From NCBI GenBank assembly GCA_963734295.1, contig CAVTGS010000019.1:54546-118545 (forward strand): DNA of 64,000 nt. Reading direction: 5' to 3'. Shown piece by piece: positions 41,880-49,974 of this stretch (position 1 is its first letter; each line of letters opens with the position of its first letter). This stretch comes from JAEUMW01 sp963734295 (GTDB taxonomy: Bacteria > Pseudomonadota > Gammaproteobacteria > Burkholderiales > JAEUMW01). Position numbers and translations under genes: made by a program. Below the pieces are notes generated by a model. The model was not told the origin of the DNA, made no database searches, and saw only the letters and a list, made by a program, of their open reading frames with translations.

Positions 41880-42326
41880 TCACAGCGCGAAGTCCTCCAT
41901 CCCCGGCGGCAGCGACTGCCCCGGCTCGGCGGTGATGTCGGCCAGTTGCTGCGCCCACGCCTCGACCGCCCAGATTTCGAAGTGGCTGCCCTGGCCGACC
42001 ATCATCACGCGCTTGTCGAGACGGGCGAAGTCGCGCAGCTCCGGCGACACGAGCATCCGTCCCGCGTTGTCGAGCTCGACTTCCTCGGCGAAACCGACGA
42101 GCAGGCGCTTCCACTTGCTCGCGAGCGTGTTGAAGCTGGAGAAGCCCATGACCTTGGTGCGAACCGGCTCCCACGCCGGCCCCGGGTAGAGGAGCAGACA
42201 GCCTTCCGGGTGTGCCGTGAGTACCAACTTGCCGTCCGCTTCCCGCGTGAGCGCCTCGCGATGACGCGTCGGGACGGCAATTCGCCCCTTCGCGTCCATG
42301 TTGAGCGCTGCCGCACCCTGGAACAC
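41880..42326 (-). CDS. mraZ: Transcriptional regulator MraZ
   Basis: AbrB-like double-domain DNA-binding protein that represses the dcw operon in E. coli. It reads FQGAAALNMDAKGRIAVPTR (first SpoVT-like domain) and EVELDNAGRMLVSPELRDFA (second). 148 residues. The start is GTG at 42326, seven bases after AAAGGAG; an ATG four bases upstream is out of frame. Three 10-bp repeats that match MraZ sites lie 35-65 bases upstream. Confidence 0.95.
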   Translation of the reverse strand: MFQGAAALNMDAKGRIAVPTRHREALTREADGKLVLTAHPEGCLLLYPGPAWEPVRTKVMGFSSFNTLASKWKRLLVGFAEEVELDNAGRMLVSPELRDFARLDKRVMMVGQGSHFEIWAVEAWAQQLADITAEPGQSLPPGMEDFAL

Positions 42327-42360
42327 TCATCCACTCCTTTCCGGTCCAAAGTTGACCTTT

Positions 42361-42390
42361 TTTCCCACTTGAACCCACTTTTCTCCACTC
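42361..42390 (-). promoter_or_regulatory. MraZ operator: three tandem 10-bp repeats
   Basis: Read on the minus strand: GAGTGGAGAA, AAGTGGGTTC, AAGTGGGAAA, each with a GTGG core at exactly ten-base spacing. This matches the TGGGA-type tandem repeats reported for MraZ binding in E. coli and mycoplasmas. The repeats start inside the -10 hexamer and cover the likely start point, the layout of a repressor site. Confidence 0.8.
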
Positions 42391-42415
42391 TAGAGCAAGG
42401 TATGGTCCAGGTCAA
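42387..42415 (-). promoter_or_regulatory. dcw cluster promoter (Pmra)
   Basis: TTGACC (42415-42410), an exact 17-base spacer, then TAGAGT (42392-42387) on the minus strand. The -35 matches five of six and the -10 four of six. It lies about 60 bases before the mraZ start and overlaps the first MraZ repeat, so it is the likely main promoter for the cluster. Confidence 0.75.
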
Positions 42416-42649
42416 GTGACACAGAGGCTTTTTTCTTTTTCCCGACAATGACTTATCGCCCCTCGACAGAGCGGAATCATGGTCGAACTATTCTCATTGA
42501 GAAAGAGTTAGTTATCGAAAAAACTAAAGGTTGGACGTGAGATGGCAAGCCGACGGATGGCTCTTCACGAGAAAACGGAAGGAGAACGAATGCCCCGGGT
42601 TCGGGGCGGCACGATGCGCAGCGAAAATCGAGTGACTACAGGGGGGAGG
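42416..42649. other. AT-richer gap between dcw promoter and rnpB
   Basis: No gene seen. This stretch is clearly poorer in GC than its surroundings, with A and T runs (around 42430-42445 and 42500-42530). A short GCCCC/GGGGC hairpin at 42592-42607, about 45 bases past the rnpB 3' end, could help end that RNA but lacks a good T run. Confidence 0.5.
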
Positions 42650-43040
42650 GAAGCTGGCCGATAAGCCGGGTTCTGTCGTGGACAGTCATTCATCTGGGCC
42701 TCGAGTTACCCCGAGGCTCTAGCAACCTACCCGCAAGCTCGGCGAGCAGCGTCGTCGCTTGCTTATTCGGTCTTGCTCCGGATGGGGTTTGCCGTGCCGT
42801 CCGTGTTGCCACGTCCGCGGTGCGCTCTTACCGCACCGTTTCACCCTTGCCTGATCCGCGGGAGCGACGCTTCACGACCAAGGCCGTGACGTCGAGCCCG
42901 GCAGCCATCGGCGGTCTCTTCTCTGTTGCACTTTCCATCGCCTCGCGGCGTCCGGCCGTTAGCCGGCATCCTGCTCTGCGGAGCCCGGACTTTCCTCTGC
43001 GGACTCGAAGATCCGCAGCGACTGTCTGGCCAGCTTCGAA
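42650..43040 (-). ncRNA. rnpB: RNase P RNA (class A)
   Basis: Catalytic RNA that trims 5' leaders of pre-tRNA. The 5' end GAAGCTGGCC (near 43037) pairs with the 3' GGCCAGCTTC (near 42650) as helix P1. Conserved blocks are clear: GAGGAAAGTCCGGGCTCC (CR I), GGTGAAACGGTGCGGTAAGA, GCAAACCCCATCCGGAGCAA and, near the 3' end, AGATGAATGACTGTCC and ACAGAACCCGGCTTATCGGC (CR V). About 390 bases, class A size. Ends are estimated from P1. It sits upstream of mraZ on the same strand. Confidence 0.95.
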
Positions 43041-43145
43041 CGAGAGCCTAGCAGATCGCGGCTCGACGCGGGCGTTCCGCCCCGGCACGCGGCATCTGTC
43101 CGCGCGCGTTCGTCGGCCAGGCGGAACGAGCCGCGGCGGCCCCGG

Positions 43146-43154
43146 TGCTATACT
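43146..43154 (+). promoter_or_regulatory. Extended -10 element before the PfkB gene
   Basis: TGCTATACT, an extended -10 with TATACT, about 30 bases before the start at 43185. There is no recognisable -35. The match is suggestive only. Confidence 0.35.
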
Positions 43155-43184
43155 CCCCACCCCTGTTTCCACCGGGTTTCGGCC

Positions 43185-44120
43185 ATGCGCACGCTGATCT
43201 GCGGCTCCCTCGCATACGACACGATCATGGTGTTTCAGGATCGGTTCGAGAACCACATCCTCCCCGACAAGATCCACATCCTGAACGTCTCGTTCCTGGT
43301 GCCGCAAATGCGCCGCGAGTTCGGCGGGTGCGCCGGCAACATCGCCTACAGCCTCGACATGCTCGGCGGCGAACCGGTGATCATGGCCACGGTGGGCGAG
43401 GACTTCGAGCCCTACGCCAAGCGCTTCGAGCGCATGCAGATCGAGCAGACCCACGTGCGGCGCGTCGCCGACGCGTATACGGCGCAGGCGTTCATCACGA
43501 CCGATCTCGACGACAACCAGATTACCGCGTTCCATCCCGGCGCAATGAACCACTCCGGACTGAATCACGTGCAGGACGCCTCCGAAATCGCGCTCGGGAT
43601 CGTCGCCCCGGATGGTCGCGACGGCATGCTCCAGCACGCTCGGGAGTTCGCGGAAGCGGGCATTCCTTTCCTGTTCGACCCGGGGCAGGGCATGCCGATG
43701 TTCAACGGCGAGGAACTGCTCCACTTTCTCGATCTTGCCGACTTTGTCGCCCTCAACGACTACGAAGCGCAACTCTTGCAGGAGCGCACCGGCGAGTCGC
43801 TGGATTTACTCGCCCGCCGGGTGAAGGCGCTGATCGTGACCCTGGGTGCCGAGGGTTCCCTGATCCTCGCCCACGGCCGGCGGTATCCGATTCCGAGCGT
43901 CAAAGCCGAGGCCGTGGTGGATCCTACGGGGTGCGGCGACGCCTACCGCGCCGCTCTTCTCTATGGCATCGCCAACGGTTTCGATTGGCCAGTGACCGGG
44001 CGGCTCGCCGCGCTGCTCGGGGCCCTGAAGATCGCGCGGAGGGGCGGGCAGAACCATTTCGCCAGCCGCAGTCAAATAAGTGACATGTTCAAGGAAACGT
44101 TCGGGACTACGCCATGGTAG
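43185..44120 (+). CDS. PfkB-family carbohydrate/nucleoside kinase
   Basis: Ribokinase-like sugar or adenosine kinase of 311 residues. Marks: the N-terminal FGGCAGNIAYSLDMLGGEPV glycine motif, LNDYEAQLLQERTG, VTLGAEGSLI and the catalytic DPTGCGDAYRAALLYG, where the usual GAGD anion hole is GCGD but the base Asp is kept. IPFLFDPGQGMP is shared with adenosine-kinase-like members. The substrate cannot be fixed from sequence. The stop overlaps the start of the next gene by seven bases. Confidence 0.85.
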   Translation: MRTLICGSLAYDTIMVFQDRFENHILPDKIHILNVSFLVPQMRREFGGCAGNIAYSLDMLGGEPVIMATVGEDFEPYAKRFERMQIEQTHVRRVADAYTAQAFITTDLDDNQITAFHPGAMNHSGLNHVQDASEIALGIVAPDGRDGMLQHAREFAEAGIPFLFDPGQGMPMFNGEELLHFLDLADFVALNDYEAQLLQERTGESLDLLARRVKALIVTLGAEGSLILAHGRRYPIPSVKAEAVVDPTGCGDAYRAALLYGIANGFDWPVTGRLAALLGALKIARRGGQNHFASRSQISDMFKETFGTTPW

Positions 44121-44593
44121 CGATACGAGATCCACTGCACAGCGGGGCGGCGGCCATCTTGCTGCTGCTGGCGTCGATGCTCTCCGGGTGCGTCGGCAGC
44201 AAGGCAGGCGACGTCTATTCGCGCGATCTGGCCCGCACCGAACAGAGCGTTCGCATGGGCACCATCGAAGCCGTGCGCGAGGTGCAGATCGAAGGTACCA
44301 AGAGCGGCATCGGCACAGTGGCCGGCGGGGTCACGGGCGGTATCGCGGCGAGCACCATCGGGCATGGTACGGGCAGTGCCGTCGCGGCGGCCGTCGGCGC
44401 CATCGCCGGCGGGCTCGTCGGCTCGGCGGCAGAAGAGGGCCTCACGAAGAGCTCGGGACGCGAGATCGTCGTCAAGCTCGACAATGGCCAGACCATCGCC
44501 GTCGTGCAGGCGGCGGATGCCGATACGACCTTTCAGCCCGGCGACCGCGTCCGCGTGCTATCGGGCCAGGGCGTCACCCGCGTCAGCCGCTGA
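44114..44593 (+). CDS. Outer-membrane lipoprotein, glycine-zipper (SlyB/Pcp-like)
   Basis: A 159-residue lipoprotein: signal sequence ending in the lipobox LSGC, so Cys at about residue 26 is lipidated. A glycine-zipper hairpin follows (GIGTVAGGVTGGIAAS, then AVAAAVGAIAGGLVGSAAEE), then a small beta domain (EIVVKLDNGQTIAVVQAADA). This is the build of SlyB/PcP outer-membrane lipoproteins thought to support envelope integrity. It overlaps the PfkB gene by seven bases, so the two are probably co-translated. Confidence 0.85.
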   Translation: MVAIRDPLHSGAAAILLLLASMLSGCVGSKAGDVYSRDLARTEQSVRMGTIEAVREVQIEGTKSGIGTVAGGVTGGIAASTIGHGTGSAVAAAVGAIAGGLVGSAAEEGLTKSSGREIVVKLDNGQTIAVVQAADADTTFQPGDRVRVLSGQGVTRVSR

Positions 44594-44621
44594 GCTTCGG
44601 CTCGCGGCGGGAACCTTCAAG

Positions 44622-45620
44622 TCAGCGTTCTTTCTTCTGCGGATGCAACCCCAGCTCGGCCGTTGCATCGATGGAGCGCTTTTCGAGATCCGCGAGTAGG
44701 CCCTCGTCGCTCAGATCGAGCGGATGAGAATGCTGCCAGTCATGCTCGGCAACGTGTTGCAGGCGCTTGATCACGTGCTCGTCGTCCACCTCGATCGCGA
44801 GCTCGCGCCGGCTGTCGAAGCTGCCCGGGGCCAGGTTGATCGAGCCGACGATGGCTCGCTTCCCGTCGGCCAGCATCATCTTGGCGTGCAGCTTCAGGTG
44901 CTTGAGCGTGTGCACCTTGGCCCCCACGTCGTCGAGGATGCGCAGTCCGCCGACACCTTCGACGAGCTTGTCCCGCTTGAGCGTATGCGGAGGGCGCGCC
45001 ATCACGTGGACACGCACGCCGCGTCGCACCGCTCGCACCAGCCGTTCGATGATCACCTGATCCTGGTAGCGCTCGTTCTGAACAAAGAGTTGATGCTGAG
45101 CGCGGTCGATAAAGCGGGCGATGCGATCGCGCCCGTTGCTGTTGCACCAGATGAGGTGCGCGCGCTCGTCCGGTTCGAACGGCTGCCGTGACCAGTCGGC
45201 ATCGAAGCCCTCGATGATTTCGCCGACCTCGTGCTGGTGTGCCGTCGTGACCGCGTAGTCGCGCGTCGCGGTCAGATTCTTCGGATCCCAGTTGAGCGAC
45301 TTCACGCAGGCGGTCGCGTCGTCGACCACCATCGACTTCTCGTGCGTGAGATCGAACGCGGGATTGCTGTCCGCCACCTCCACTCCCGCCTGCTCGAGCG
45401 CCGTGCGCGTGGCGGCGTTGTCCGCCTCGCCGCTGCGCCGCGCCGGGTTCAGCATCACCCGAACCTGCACGCCGCGCCGGCGTGCGTCGATCACCGCAGC
45501 GAGCAGCCCCGGATCGGAAAAGACGAACATCTTGACCCGCAGCGACCGCGTCGCGCCGGTAATGGCGTCGAGGATCGGCTGCGCCGTGTCGTCGGGCAGA
45601 ACGATGAGCGAACGAGACAT
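44622..45620 (-). CDS. Phospholipase D-family protein (two HKD motifs)
   Basis: 332 residues with two PLD active-site motifs: LTHEKSMVVDD (about residue 110) and LHAKMMLADGKRAIVGSINL (about 260), each HxKx4D. No membrane helix or signal peptide is evident, so it could be a cytosolic phosphodiesterase or a membrane-associated cardiolipin-synthase-like enzyme. ATG 45620 (MSRSLIVLPDD) is preferred to a start 13 codons upstream. It lies 19 bases downstream of the ABC exporter remnant on the same strand. Confidence 0.8.
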   Translation of the reverse strand: MSRSLIVLPDDTAQPILDAITGATRSLRVKMFVFSDPGLLAAVIDARRRGVQVRVMLNPARRSGEADNAATRTALEQAGVEVADSNPAFDLTHEKSMVVDDATACVKSLNWDPKNLTATRDYAVTTAHQHEVGEIIEGFDADWSRQPFEPDERAHLIWCNSNGRDRIARFIDRAQHQLFVQNERYQDQVIIERLVRAVRRGVRVHVMARPPHTLKRDKLVEGVGGLRILDDVGAKVHTLKHLKLHAKMMLADGKRAIVGSINLAPGSFDSRRELAIEVDDEHVIKRLQHVAEHDWQHSHPLDLSDEGLLADLEKRSIDATAELGLHPQKKER

Positions 45621-45639
45621 GGCAGGAACCTCCGGACCG

Positions 45640-46175
45640 TCAATGCGGAGCAGGATCATGCGGCGGTGCGGCCGACCCCGCCTGGGTGCGGTACAGATCC
45701 GCGTAGATGCCGCCGCGCGCGAGCAGCGCGTCGTGCGTGCCCTGCTCGGCGACGACGCCCTCCTTCAGCACCAGGATGACATCGGCGTCGCGGATGGTCG
45801 ACAGCCGGTGCGCGATCGTGATCACCGTGCGCCCCTGCATCAGCTTCTCGAGCGCGTCCATCACGAGCTTCTCGGTCTCGGTGTCGAGCGCCGCGGTGGG
45901 CTCGTCGAGGATCAGGATCGGTGCGTTGCGCACGATCGCGCGTGCGATGCCGATCCGCTGCCGCTGACCGCCGGACAGCGTCGAGCCACGCTCGCCGACC
46001 ATCGTCTGGTAGCCGTCTGGCATCATCGCGACGACCAGCAGGATCCAGCTGCGGTAAGGCCGCAGCATCGTGCGGATCAGGCGACGCTCGCCCGCCCGCG
46101 GAGCTGGCGCGTCGGCGGCAGGTGTGTCGTGCGGAGCGGGTCTGCGGTCAAAGCCCCGCGCTCGTCGTTGGCCAT
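45640..46175 (-). pseudogene. ABC exporter with large internal deletion
   Basis: The C-terminal part of a nucleotide-binding domain is intact: VGERGSTLSGGQRQRIGIAR (signature), ILILDEPTAALD (Walker B), TIAHRLSTIRDADVILVL (H-loop). It is joined directly to what looks like the N-terminus of such an exporter, LIRTMLRPYRSWILLVVAMM. The membrane domain, Walker A and Q-loop, about 400 residues in complete half-transporters, are missing. The junction is near 46020-46030. The first codons (ATG 46175) are in another frame, so a frameshift also seems present. It cannot bind ATP normally. A real deletion or an assembly collapse are both possible. Confidence 0.75.
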
Positions 46176-46416
46176 CTGCCTCGTGCGTTTCTCCGTGAAG
46201 AGCGCATCCTAATGCGCTCGTCACGAAAGCGTCAAAGTCGAGGAGGTTTATTGAGCGGCCGCGCGCCGCGCGGCGACACGAGTCGGGCGACGCACGTGTG
46301 GCGCCTTCGACCACGTCCGACAGTTGCGAGCCGCTCCCGGTTGAGTTACCGTAGAAACACATACTCTTAACGCTCCGGTAACTTTGCGGTCATTGTGCGC
46401 CCGTACCTTGGCGTGC

Positions 46417-47190
46417 ATGGATCGCACCCCACCCGACATGCTGCTCAGGGAGAGCGGACTCCACGAGAGTTTCCGCCAGCGCCTTTCGCTCAAGTTCGCT
46501 TCCTCTGCGGCCGAGGTGCGCGAGGCACAGCGCCTCCGGTACAAGGTCTTCGCGGAGGAGATGCAGGCGCGCCTGCCGTCCCGGCAACCAGGGATCGACT
46601 GCGATTCGTTCGACCCGTACTGCGACCATCTGCTGGTGCGGGATACCGCGACCAACGAGGTGGTCGGCACCTACCGGGTACTCTCCAGCGCCCAGGCGAA
46701 ACGCATCGGCGGCCTTTACTCCGACCAGGAATTCGATCTCGCCCGGCTGGCGCATCTGCGCGACCGCACGGTCGAGGTGGGTCGTTCCTGCGTACATCCG
46801 GACTATCGCAAAGGCGCGACCATCGCGCTGCTCTGGTCCGGGCTCGGTGAGTACATGGTCCAGTACGGCTACGATTACCTGATCGGGTGCGCGAGCATCA
46901 GCATGGCCGACGGTGGCCACGTCGCCGCGAGCGTCTACAACCGCATCAAGCATCACTATCTCTGCCCGGTCGAGTACCGGGTCTTCCCACGCTGCCCGCT
47001 GCCGCTCGCAGCCCTGAACAGTGCGCTCGCCGCTCCGACTCCGACGCTCATCAAAGGCTACCTTCGACTCGGAGCCTACGTCTGCGGCGAGCCGGCTTGG
47101 GATCCCGATTTCAACACCGCCGATCTCCTGATCCTGCTGCCGCTGTCGCGGCTGACGCCGCGCTACCGGAAGCACTTTCTGAAGGAATGA
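46417..47190 (+). CDS. olsB: OlsB-like N-acyltransferase (GNAT superfamily)
   Basis: GNAT-fold protein of 257 residues resembling OlsB, which puts a 3-hydroxyacyl chain on ornithine, the first step of ornithine-lipid synthesis. Typical: EAQRLRYKVFAEEMQARLPS, DPYCDHLLVRDTATNEVVGT, VEVGRSCVHPDYRKGATIAL and YDYLIGCASISMADGG. The C-terminal ADLLILLPLSRLTPRYRKHF is also common. ATG 46417 or 46438 may be the start. It overlaps the next acyltransferase by ATGA, the usual olsB-olsA order. The symbol rests on similarity and context. Confidence 0.75.
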   Translation: MDRTPPDMLLRESGLHESFRQRLSLKFASSAAEVREAQRLRYKVFAEEMQARLPSRQPGIDCDSFDPYCDHLLVRDTATNEVVGTYRVLSSAQAKRIGGLYSDQEFDLARLAHLRDRTVEVGRSCVHPDYRKGATIALLWSGLGEYMVQYGYDYLIGCASISMADGGHVAASVYNRIKHHYLCPVEYRVFPRCPLPLAALNSALAAPTPTLIKGYLRLGAYVCGEPAWDPDFNTADLLILLPLSRLTPRYRKHFLKE

Positions 47191-48083
47191 GCACCGGCAG
47201 GACGCCGCTTCCGGTCCGGGGTTGGCGCCTCGCGCGGCTCGCGTTCCTGCTGCTGGACGGGCTCGTGCGGGTGCTCTTCGTCTATCCATTCCTGTCGCAT
47301 TTCGCCCGGCTCGCGATGATGCAGCGCTGGTGCGCCCGCGTCCTCGCCATCTTCGGCCTGCGGGTCGACGCAGAGGGCACCCCCCCGCTCGACCGCGCGC
47401 GTCCGGCGCTGCTCGTCGCCAACCACGTCTCCTGGCTCGACATCTTCGTGATCAACGTCGTGTGTCCGGCACGGTTCGTCGCGAAATCGGAGATTCGAGG
47501 CTGGCCGCTCATGGGCATTCTCTGCGAGCGGGCGGGGACGCTCTTCATCGAGCGCACCCGCCGTCGCGACACCGGGCGCCTGAACGAGATCATGCGCGCG
47601 GCGCTCATGGCGGGAGACCGGGTGGCAGTGTTTCCCGAGGGCACCACCAGCGACGGCCGATTCATCCATCATTTTCACGCGTCGCTGCTGCAGCCCGCGG
47701 TCACCCTCGGCGCACCGCTTTATCCAACGGCGGTGCGCTACGTGAAGGCGGACGGCACCGTGAACGTCGATGCCGCCTATTGCGGCGACATGTCGCTGCT
47801 GCAGTCGATCCTGCTGCTCATCGCGCAGCGCGAGGTGCGCGCACGAGTGATCTTCGCCCCGCCGATCGAGACGGTGCAGCGCAAGCGGCGCGAGCTCGCG
47901 CGCGAAGCGGAGCGGGCTATCGCGGCCGCGCTGGCCCTCGAAGTCGTGCACAGGACACCTGGTACAAGCGGCGGTCTTCCAGGCGCACCGCCGACAGAGT
48001 TCCCCCCCACAGGCACCCGCTATCGAGCGCGACCAGCCGATCCTCGCGCCGCAGACCCAACGCCGACCAGTGCCCGCAGATGA
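47187..48083 (+). CDS. olsA: OlsA/PlsC-like lysophospholipid acyltransferase
   Basis: 1-acyl-glycerol-3-phosphate-type acyltransferase; next to OlsB it may O-acylate lyso-ornithine lipid. Motifs: VANHVSWLDIFVINVV (NHxxxxD), MGILCERAGTLFIERTRRRD, FPEGTTSDGRFIHHFHASLL and YPTAVRYVKADGTVN. One N-terminal membrane helix. The last 45-50 residues (after about 250) are low-complexity Pro/Arg/Thr and run 167 bases into the 3' end of the convergent apaH, so the true stop may have been lost by a frameshift near 47940-47970. Confidence 0.78.
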   Translation: MSTGRTPLPVRGWRLARLAFLLLDGLVRVLFVYPFLSHFARLAMMQRWCARVLAIFGLRVDAEGTPPLDRARPALLVANHVSWLDIFVINVVCPARFVAKSEIRGWPLMGILCERAGTLFIERTRRRDTGRLNEIMRAALMAGDRVAVFPEGTTSDGRFIHHFHASLLQPAVTLGAPLYPTAVRYVKADGTVNVDAAYCGDMSLLQSILLLIAQREVRARVIFAPPIETVQRKRRELAREAERAIAAALALEVVHRTPGTSGGLPGAPPTEFPPTGTRYRARPADPRAADPTPTSARR

Positions 48084-48744
48084 CCGTGCGGTCGAGGCTC
48101 GCGCGTCCCGGCACCGCGAACCACGGCATGAAGCCGGCCGGAGCCTCCTCGGGCTTGCCCTTGAAGCCGAACTCCATTCGGCCGTCCGCGGTGCACACCC
48201 GCATGCGTGTCATCGCGTTCACCACCACCCGCAGCCGCTCGGGACCGGCGAGCGCGTCGTCCCAGCGGTCCGGGTGATTGCCGTACATGTGACGCAACAA
48301 ATCGTGGTAATCCGGTCCGCGCAGTGCCGCCTCCACTTCGCGGGCTAGCTCGAGCGCCTGCATGGTCGTCCACGCGGGCAGCAGCCCCGCGTGCACGAGG
48401 GCGTACCCGTCGTCCACGTGCATCAGGTTGCGGCTGCGCAGCCAGCTCAGAATGTCGTGCCGGTCAGGGGCCGCGAGCACGCCGTCGAGCGTGTCGCTGC
48501 GGTGCGGCCTGCGAAGGCCTTCCGCCACCGCGAGCAGATGCAGATCGTGATTCCCCAGTACCGTCACCGCGGCGTCGCCCAGCGCCATCACGCGCCGGAG
48601 CACCGCCAGCGACGACGGACCGCGATTCACGAGATCGCCGACCAGCCAGAGCCGGTCGCGGGCGGGCTCGAACGCGATGGCGTCGAGCATGCGCCCGCAG
48701 GCCACGTCGCAGCCTTGAATGTCGCCGATCGCGTAGGTGGACAC
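47917..48744 (-). CDS. apaH: Diadenosine tetraphosphatase ApaH
   Basis: Symmetrical Ap4A hydrolase of the PPP phosphatase family. The metal-binding motifs are present: YAIGDIQGCD, WLVGDLVNRGPSSLAVLR, VLGNHDLHLLAVAEG, LVHAGLLPAW and CGHWSALGL near the end, followed by ALDSGCLWGGTLSAVRLED. 275 residues. The gene is full length and its tail is typical, so in the convergent overlap with the acyltransferase gene it is the more credible reading. Confidence 0.94.
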   Translation of the reverse strand: MSTYAIGDIQGCDVACGRMLDAIAFEPARDRLWLVGDLVNRGPSSLAVLRRVMALGDAAVTVLGNHDLHLLAVAEGLRRPHRSDTLDGVLAAPDRHDILSWLRSRNLMHVDDGYALVHAGLLPAWTTMQALELAREVEAALRGPDYHDLLRHMYGNHPDRWDDALAGPERLRVVVNAMTRMRVCTADGRMEFGFKGKPEEAPAGFMPWFAVPGRASLDRTVICGHWSALGLRREDRLVALDSGCLWGGTLSAVRLEDRRLYQVSCARLRGPARPR

Positions 48745-48835
48745 GGTTGTACGCGGAGGCGCGGGCGCCTCGCCTCACACCGCAAGAAAAAAGGCGCAGA
48801 GCCGCATCTGCGCCTTGCGCCTGCGATCCGGCACG

Positions 48836-49657
48836 CTACTTCGCCAGACTGACCAGATAATCCACGGCGGCCTTCACCTCCGCGTCCGACAGACTCGCAT
48901 TGCCGCCTTTCGGGGGCATGGCGCCCTTGCCCTTGATGGCGTGCTCGTAGAGGTGATCCTTGCCCTCCTTCAGGCGCGGCTCCCAGGCTGCCTTGTCGCC
49001 CGCCTTCGGCGCGTTGGCGGCACCAGTCATGTGGCATGCGGCGCAGTTCTTCTCGTAGATGGCCTTGCCGTCGGCGGCGGCCGCAGCGGCAGGTGCCGCA
49101 GCGACTGCGGCGGGCGCGGCGGCTTTCGCATCGTCCTTCTTGCTCTCCGCCGGCGTCGCCGGTTCCTTCAGCTTCTGGCCGGACTGATTCGCCATGTAGA
49201 CGATGGCACGTGCGATCTCGAGGTCGGAGAGCGAAGGATTTCCGCCCCGCGCCGGCATCTGACGGATACCCTTCACCGCATGCTCGGTCATCTTCTCCAG
49301 GCCCTGCGCAGAGACCTTGCCCCACGCCGCGCTGTCGCCGATCTTGGGAGCTTCGAGCGCACCGGTCGCGTGGCAGGCGGCGCACACCGCCTTGACCACC
49401 TCTTCGCCGCTCTTCGCGGCTTGCGCGCCGCCCTTCGCTTCCGCGACCACCACATGCCCCACCGGCCGAATGCGCTCGGCGACATACTCCTCCATCGTCA
49501 CCGTGCTGTTCGGGTCGATCTTTATCCCCATGGTGAGAAGCTGTGTCAGCAGCACGATGGCGGCAATCGGGACGAGAAAACCAAGAGCCACCGCAGCGAT
49601 GAGTTGCTGCGGCGTCCGGATGGGGCTCGCGTGTTCTTCGATGTGAATCTCGCTCAT
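48836..49657 (-). CDS. Dihaem cytochrome c (c5-like, membrane-anchored)
   Basis: 273 residues: one N-terminal membrane helix (AALGFLVP-type, about residues 20-45), then two similar cytochrome c domains. Haem sites are CAACHATGALEAPKIGD (about 100) and CAACHMTGAANAPKAGD (about 210), with distal Met in RQMPARGGNPSLSD and GAMPPKGGNASLSD. A flexible Ala/Lys/Pro linker separates them. Probably an electron carrier to terminal oxidases or reductases at the periplasmic face. The ATG at 49657 gives MSEIHIEEHASPIRTPQQL; the frame upstream reads antisense through tRNA-Arg and is spurious. Confidence 0.9.
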   Translation of the reverse strand: MSEIHIEEHASPIRTPQQLIAAVALGFLVPIAAIVLLTQLLTMGIKIDPNSTVTMEEYVAERIRPVGHVVVAEAKGGAQAAKSGEEVVKAVCAACHATGALEAPKIGDSAAWGKVSAQGLEKMTEHAVKGIRQMPARGGNPSLSDLEIARAIVYMANQSGQKLKEPATPAESKKDDAKAAAPAAVAAAPAAAAAADGKAIYEKNCAACHMTGAANAPKAGDKAAWEPRLKEGKDHLYEHAIKGKGAMPPKGGNASLSDAEVKAAVDYLVSLAK

Positions 49658-49792
49658 GGGCGGGTCCTTGGTGAAGCGCGCACAGGTTGCAACGCGCAAG
49701 CGTGAGCGCGGATTATAGCGGCAACGCCGGTGCCGGAAAACCGCAATCCGTGGACGGGCGCAGCAAAAAACACTAAACTTAGAATTAGTTAC

Positions 49793-49869
49793 GCGCCCGT
49801 AGCTCAGTTGGATAGAGTACTGCCCTCCGAAGGCAGGGGTCGCACGTTCGAATCGTGTCGGGCGCGCCA
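49793..49869 (+). tRNA. tRNA-Arg (anticodon CCG)
   Basis: Full cloverleaf with encoded CCA. Acceptor GCGCCCG pairs with CGGGCGC; the D arm contains AGCTCAGTTGGATAGAG; the anticodon stem CTGCC/GGCAG closes the loop CTCCGAA, anticodon CCG; the T arm has the GTTCGAATC loop. It reads CGG codons. No CDS, att repeat or integrase next to it. Confidence 0.97.
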
Positions 49870-49974
49870 GCTTCATCCTCAGGATGGGCATTCCTCGCTT
49901 GGCCTCGCCCAACGGACGCTCTCACGGACATTGTCGATGCCACGCAACGTCAGACTGGAAAGCGCCGGGCCATC

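Noticed and set aside
42421..42450. T-rich run as a plus-strand terminator
   Set aside because: No plus-strand gene ends nearby and no stable stem precedes it.
48836..49912. N-terminal extension of the cytochrome c gene to 49912
   Set aside because: The extension reads antisense through tRNA-Arg; the protein starts well at ATG 49657 with a membrane helix.
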